Origin: Spirochaetota bacterium
GTDB taxonomy: Bacteria; Spirochaetota; Spirochaetia; Treponematales; Rectinemataceae
NCBI GenBank assembly: GCA_026398595.1
Contig: JAPLSO010000035.1
Location: 1 to 37,119, forward strand
Direction of reading: 5' to 3'
Length of the DNA stretch: 37,119 nt
Shown: positions 33,271 to 37,119 of the stretch, in pieces
Numbering within the stretch: the stretch's first letter is position 1
Layout: each line of letters starts with the position of its first letter
Position numbers and translations under genes: made by a program
The notes under the pieces: generated by a model
Told to the model about the DNA's origin: nothing
Databases searched by the model: none
What the model saw: the letters and a program-made list of their open reading frames with translations, nothing else

Positions 33271-35738
33271 AGGAAATCTACGCATTCCATGAAAAATCCC
33301 ACAAGCTCAGGATCGAACTGGGTCCCCGCGTTCCTGGCGATCTCCTCCTTAGCCTTAACCTTGCCCAGAGGGGGGCGATAGATGCGGGGCATGGTCATCG
33401 CGTCGTAGGTGTCGGCTATGGCGAGGATACGCGAGTACAGGGGAATCGCCGCGCCCTTGAGGCCATGCGGGTATCCATTCCCGTCCCATCGCTCGTGATG
33501 GGAGAGGATGCAGGGCGCCACCTGCCTGAAATCGGGCGAGGACATCGCTATGCGGTATCCGATTTCGGAATGCGACTTCATGCCCACCCACTCTTCTTCG
33601 GTCAACGGTCCCGTTTTCTTCAGAATGCGGTCCTCGACGCCGACCTTGCCGATATCGTGGAGCACGGAGAAAAGGCGCAGTTCGTTCAGCTCGGGCTCGG
33701 AGAGGCCTGCGAGCTTTCCGATCTTGGTGGTTATCGTCGAAAGCCTTTCGGCATGTTTTTCCGTTTCTTCGCTCCTCTCGTAGAGGGTCGCGAGAACGGA
33801 TTTCAGGATGGCATTGGAATTGCTCTTGTGTTCCAGAATCTTGCCCTCCCGCATCTTCTCCAAGGCGTCCTTGAAGGCCGGGAAGTAGCCAGCGTCGCCG
33901 TCTACAGCCGTGCTGTAGCCCAGGGACAGGCTGAGATTCCTCTCCGGCTCCTGGTTTTCCTTGTTGTAGTTCCCGATCGCGAGCTGTATCGCCTCGATTT
34001 TAGCCTTGAGCGTCTTCGCGTCCGTGCCAGGCATGAGAAGGCAGAACTCGTCGCCTCCGGTCCGCACCAGCAGGTCGGCGCCCGAGCAGGTCAGGGACAA
34101 GATCCTGCCCGCCTCCACGATGAGCCTGTCGCCCGATGCATGACTGAATGCGTTGTTGATGAGCCTTATGCCGTTGATGTTGCCGACAATGAGAGACCCA
34201 GGGAATGCCCCGCTGGCATCGAACCGGGCCATCGCATCGTTAAAATATCTCCGGTTATAGAGTCCCGTGAGCGAATCGTGGTCGCTTATGTAGAGCTTCT
34301 CCGCCTCCTGCCTTTTCTTGTCGGAGATATCGATTACGATGCCTTCAAGGGCTTCCGCTCTGCCTCCAATCCCATAGATGCCTTTGCCATAAAGGAGAAC
34401 CCATTTACGCCCACCGTCGGCTGTCGTTATCTCGAATTCATGGTTGACGGAGGTCCTGTCGCAGAGCGCCCGCGCGACTTTCTTCCAGAGCTCATGCTGA
34501 TACTCGGGGCGGATGATTTTTTCGATGGAGACGGCTTTCCCATCGACAATTTCCGAGGAAGTATATCCGGTGAGAAACTTGCAGCCCTGCGATACGAACT
34601 CCATCCTCCACCTCTGGCCGCGGACGCATCGATAGGCTATGCCCGGAAGCTGATCGAGGAAGACCGATTTGCTCCTTTCGCTCTCCGCGAGATCCAGCTC
34701 GAACTTCTTGCGTTCGCTTATGTCCCTCAGGATGCAGACATGTGTGGGGTCATCCTTCGAGCCCTCAAACTTCAGGGTCCGTATGGACATGTCGGTCCAG
34801 ACGGTGCTGCCGTCGCCGCGCAGGAAACGCTTTTCCAGGTCGTAACCTTCTATCTCGCCCCGCTCCAGCCTTCCGTATTTCTCGGCATCGGCCTCGAGGT
34901 CGTCTTTGTAGGTGATCTCGGTCCAATCCATGGTCAGGAGGTCTTCCCTGGACCTGCCGAGGATCTTGAGGTATGTATCATTGACCATGGGGTAGTGCCG
35001 CCGTCCCTTCATGAGGCTGATGCCGGCGGGGGCCTGGTTGAAGATGGCGTTCATCAGCCTCTGCTGTCGGGCAGCCGTGTCGTTGAGTGCCGAGATCTGC
35101 AAATTCTGCCGTTTGAGGGAAAAGGCGATGCCCATGAGGGCCAGGGCCGAGATTACCAGGAGCAGAGACTGCGCGACGAGCATGAGAATCTTCGATTGCC
35201 AGGCCTTCACGGAATAGTCGAGACCCAGGACGGCTATGGTCTTGTCTGATAGATCGTCGGTTATGGGGACCATGGCGCTGATCCACTGCCCCCAGCGGTC
35301 GGAAGCGGGGCCGCTCACGATCGAGACCCCCTCCCGGAAGGGACGTATTTCGACTTCGGACGCCTCGGTGTATAACTGCCCGGGAGGCGAATAGTCTTCG
35401 GACCCTGCGGGTTCGGAGTCGGCGATGAAATAGACCCCGCCATCCCTGTAGCCCATGAGATAGGAAAAGCGCATGGAGGGATCCATGGCCCTCAATTTCA
35501 TGAGATGTTTTTTCAGCTCTTTGTATTCGGATCGTTCGAGGTCGCTCTCGTCGCCCTTCAGGGCGTAGATCATCTCGTCGGGTATCATCGAAGCGGCCGA
35601 TTCGGCCATCATGCGTACCCTATTCTTTTCCTGCGTGATTGTGCCGCTCAGGATGGAGATGACGAGGCTTATGCCTATCGCCACACCTATCACCATCAAC
35701 AGGATGGAAAGAGTAGTCATCACATTTTTTTTAGTCAA
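33267..35738 (-). CDS. PAS-GGDEF-HD-GYP cyclic-di-GMP turnover protein
   Basis: A membrane signalling protein of 823 residues. Helix near residues 8-30, an extracytoplasmic Cache-like domain to about 185, a second helix at about 187-207, two PAS domains (about 220-345 and 355-480), a GGDEF domain with intact RTGGDEF (about 559-565), and a C-terminal HD-GYP domain with LHDIGKVG (about 692) and HHERWDGNGYP (about 750). It carries both a diguanylate cyclase centre and a c-di-GMP phosphodiesterase, so its net effect depends on which is active. The PAS and Cache domains would sense small molecules or redox state. No lesion in over 2.4 kb. Confidence 0.9.
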   Translation of the reverse strand: MTKKNVMTTLSILLMVIGVAIGISLVISILSGTITQEKNRVRMMAESAASMIPDEMIYALKGDESDLERSEYKELKKHLMKLRAMDPSMRFSYLMGYRDGGVYFIADSEPAGSEDYSPPGQLYTEASEVEIRPFREGVSIVSGPASDRWGQWISAMVPITDDLSDKTIAVLGLDYSVKAWQSKILMLVAQSLLLVISALALMGIAFSLKRQNLQISALNDTAARQQRLMNAIFNQAPAGISLMKGRRHYPMVNDTYLKILGRSREDLLTMDWTEITYKDDLEADAEKYGRLERGEIEGYDLEKRFLRGDGSTVWTDMSIRTLKFEGSKDDPTHVCILRDISERKKFELDLAESERSKSVFLDQLPGIAYRCVRGQRWRMEFVSQGCKFLTGYTSSEIVDGKAVSIEKIIRPEYQHELWKKVARALCDRTSVNHEFEITTADGGRKWVLLYGKGIYGIGGRAEALEGIVIDISDKKRQEAEKLYISDHDSLTGLYNRRYFNDAMARFDASGAFPGSLIVGNINGIRLINNAFSHASGDRLIVEAGRILSLTCSGADLLVRTGGDEFCLLMPGTDAKTLKAKIEAIQLAIGNYNKENQEPERNLSLSLGYSTAVDGDAGYFPAFKDALEKMREGKILEHKSNSNAILKSVLATLYERSEETEKHAERLSTITTKIGKLAGLSEPELNELRLFSVLHDIGKVGVEDRILKKTGPLTEEEWVGMKSHSEIGYRIAMSSPDFRQVAPCILSHHERWDGNGYPHGLKGAAIPLYSRILAIADTYDAMTMPRIYRPPLGKVKAKEEIARNAGTQFDPELVGFFMECVDFL

Positions 35739-35816
35739 GCTAAAACTCCGGATAGCAACACCATCAGTATATTCGAAAATGAATTGGAAGCAACAATATC
35801 CCCGAAGATTCTGGTC

Positions 35817-35846
35817 TTGTTAACCGGTTTAGCTGGAAGAGCTAAA
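35817..35846 (+). promoter_or_regulatory. Inverted repeat and Rex-like half-site upstream of the NADH dehydrogenase gene
   Basis: The inverted repeat TTTAGCT / AGCTAAA (35828-35834 and 35840-35846, five-base spacer) is preceded by TTGTTAA-CCGG, which matches one half of a Rex operator (TTGTTAA-N4-TTAACAA); the other half does not match. Rex senses NADH and controls NADH dehydrogenase genes in many bacteria. The position about 90 bases upstream of the start fits, but the site is only half conserved. Confidence 0.3.
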
Positions 35847-35936
35847 TATATCGATAGAAGCATATAGTAATATCCAGGAAAATGGAGTAAACTCTACGGC
35901 GCAAACATTCTGCCAACCATACTTGGGAGTCATATA

Positions 35937-37119
35937 ATGAGCGAAGCGAAGAAAATCCTGATTCTTGGCGGCGGCTACGGCGGCGTCAAAGCGGCCAAGA
36001 TCCTGGAAAAACACTTCAGGAAAGAGCCGAATGTCGAGATCACCCTTGTCGACATGCGCCCTTTCCATACCCTCATGACCGAACTTCACGAGGTCGCTGG
36101 CTGGCGAGCCGATCCTGATTCCGTTCAAGTGAGCTATAAAAAGATCTTTGGGACGAAGCGAATCAATGTCGTCCTGGACAAGATCCAGATAGTGGACTTC
36201 GAAGCCAAGAAAGCCTTTGGAACCACTGGCGACTACACCTTCGATTACATCGTCGTCGGCGTCGGCGCCGAGCCCGAATACTTCGGCATCCCTGGCATCC
36301 AGGAGAACAGCTTCTCACTTTGGGCCTTCGAAGACGCGATGAAGATCCGCAACCATGTCGAGCACGCGTACCTCGAGGCGTCGAGGGAACTGGATCCCGA
36401 TAAGCGCAGGAAGCTGCTCACCTTCGTGGTAGCCGGCGCCGGCTTCACGGGCATGGAGCTCATCGGCGAACTTCTCGAATATCGCGACATCATGTGCCGC
36501 AAGCTCTATATAAGCCAGAAGGATGTCCGGGTCGTCAACATCGAAGCCCTGTCCTCGATCCTCCCCATCCTCGAGGAGCCGCTGCGCGCGAAAGCCGAGA
36601 AATACCTGGTGAAGAAGGGCTGCGAAATTCATCTCGGCACGGCCATCATCGGCGCCGAGCCCGGAAAGGTCCTCCTTAAGGACGGCAGCGTCTTTGAAAC
36701 CGACACTTTCATCTGGACCTGCGGCGTCAAAGGCTCCAGCTTCGCAGGCTCTCTTCCCCTGCCGATGGGCAAGCGCAACCGCATCGAGTGCGACGACGGC
36801 ATGCGCTCCACCCAGTATCCCTTCGTCTACGTCGTCGGTGACAACGCCGGCCTCATGATGCCGAACGGCAAGCCGATGACCCAGGTCGTCGAGTCGGCGC
36901 ACTTCTCCGGAGAAGCCGCCGCCAACAACATCATCACGGACATCGAGGGGGGAGAGAAACACCACTTTACGGCCAACTACCATGGCTTCATGGTTTCGCT
37001 CGGTGGTCATTACGGCGTAGCCAACGCGATGGGTCTCAAGACAAGCGGCTTCATCGCCATGTTCATGAAGCATTTCATCAATATGTACTACCTGTTCACC
37101 ATCGCCGGCCTCAACCAAG
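35937..37119 (+). CDS. ndh: Type II NADH dehydrogenase (NDH-2), runs off the window end
   Basis: Flavoprotein that passes electrons from NADH to quinone without pumping protons, peripheral on the inner membrane. Translation from ATG 35937, with GGGAG about nine bases upstream, gives LILGGGYGGVKAAKIL (FAD-binding GxGxxG), VDMRPFHTLMTELHEVA, VVGVGAEPEYFGIPG, the NAD motif FVVAGAGFTGMELIGEL (about residue 165), and the FAD-contact region YVVGDNAGLMMP near residue 305. The frame is open to the last base, so the C-terminus is missing. It is divergent from the c-di-GMP gene. Confidence 0.88.
   Translation, partial: MSEAKKILILGGGYGGVKAAKILEKHFRKEPNVEITLVDMRPFHTLMTELHEVAGWRADPDSVQVSYKKIFGTKRINVVLDKIQIVDFEAKKAFGTTGDYTFDYIVVGVGAEPEYFGIPGIQENSFSLWAFEDAMKIRNHVEHAYLEASRELDPDKRRKLLTFVVAGAGFTGMELIGELLEYRDIMCRKLYISQKDVRVVNIEALSSILPILEEPLRAKAEKYLVKKGCEIHLGTAIIGAEPGKVLLKDGSVFETDTFIWTCGVKGSSFAGSLPLPMGKRNRIECDDGMRSTQYPFVYVVGDNAGLMMPNGKPMTQVVESAHFSGEAAANNIITDIEGGEKHHFTANYHGFMVSLGGHYGVANAMGLKTSGFIAMFMKHFINMYYLFTIAGLNQ

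Noticed and set aside
33465..35249. 594-residue plus-strand open frame
   Set aside because: It is antisense to the PAS-GGDEF-HD-GYP gene, shows no family motif, and arises from G+C-rich codon structure.

Overview
The window reads as one bacterial chromosome segment of moderately high G+C with long, tightly packed operons. The gene set fits a carbohydrate-fermenting spirochaete-like bacterium: a YesM-type histidine kinase with an AraC-type response regulator, ABC sugar importers, a GlpA / FAD-oxidoreductase / DUF1667 operon and a DUF3417-containing alpha-glucan phosphorylase. Those systems also occur in Firmicutes and Thermotogae, so the phylum is an inference of moderate confidence. No rRNA, tRNA, CRISPR array or complete insertion sequence was seen.

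Layout. (1) 41-4681, minus strand: an FrcBCA/Rbs-type sugar ABC importer (binding protein, two permeases, single-domain ATPase) followed by the N-terminal part of a membrane sensor. Only one permease is intact; the others carry in-frame stops or frameshifts. (2) 5015-10958, plus strand: a five-gene overlapping operon of D-lyxose/mannose isomerase, PfkB kinase, mannitol-1-phosphate dehydrogenase-like enzyme, YesM-type kinase and AraC-type regulator. (3) 16573-10959, minus strand: a second ABC importer (MalEFG type) with a GH130 mannoside phosphorylase and a GH1 beta-glycosidase. The binding protein is frameshifted and GH1 has an early TAG. (4) 21110-16614, minus strand: a glycerol-3-phosphate dehydrogenase-type operon (glpA, FAD oxidoreductase, DUF1667, membrane transporter, UxaA-like SAF fragment) in which glpA, the transporter and the last gene are broken. 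(5) 21099-26481: a 5'-truncated LamG protein, DUF1456 protein, remnant of a type I restriction subunit, HAD phosphatase, metallo-beta-lactamase-fold protein, lipase, and a BglII-family restriction-modification pair. (6) 26557-37119: universal stress protein, frameshifted Mn/Fe transporter MntH, glycogen phosphorylase, a helicase-like protein without its ATPase motifs, a PAS-GGDEF-HD-GYP protein, and an NDH-2 type NADH dehydrogenase running off the window.

How the genes work together. Regions 2 and 3 can be joined into one mannoside/mannose route: import, phosphorolysis or hydrolysis by GH130/GH1, isomerisation of mannose to fructose, phosphorylation by the PfkB kinase, and exchange with mannitol-1-phosphate. 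The two-component system is a good candidate regulator: the importer promoter carries two 10-bp direct repeats 20 bp apart, the usual geometry for an AraC-type activator.

The most striking property is the load of broken genes. About a dozen coding regions are interrupted or truncated, five of them transport proteins, while long housekeeping and signalling genes in the same window are intact. Two places look like deletion junctions (near 21100 and near 22560). TAG and TAA also end intact genes here, so gene decay or sequence error is a better explanation than a changed genetic code.
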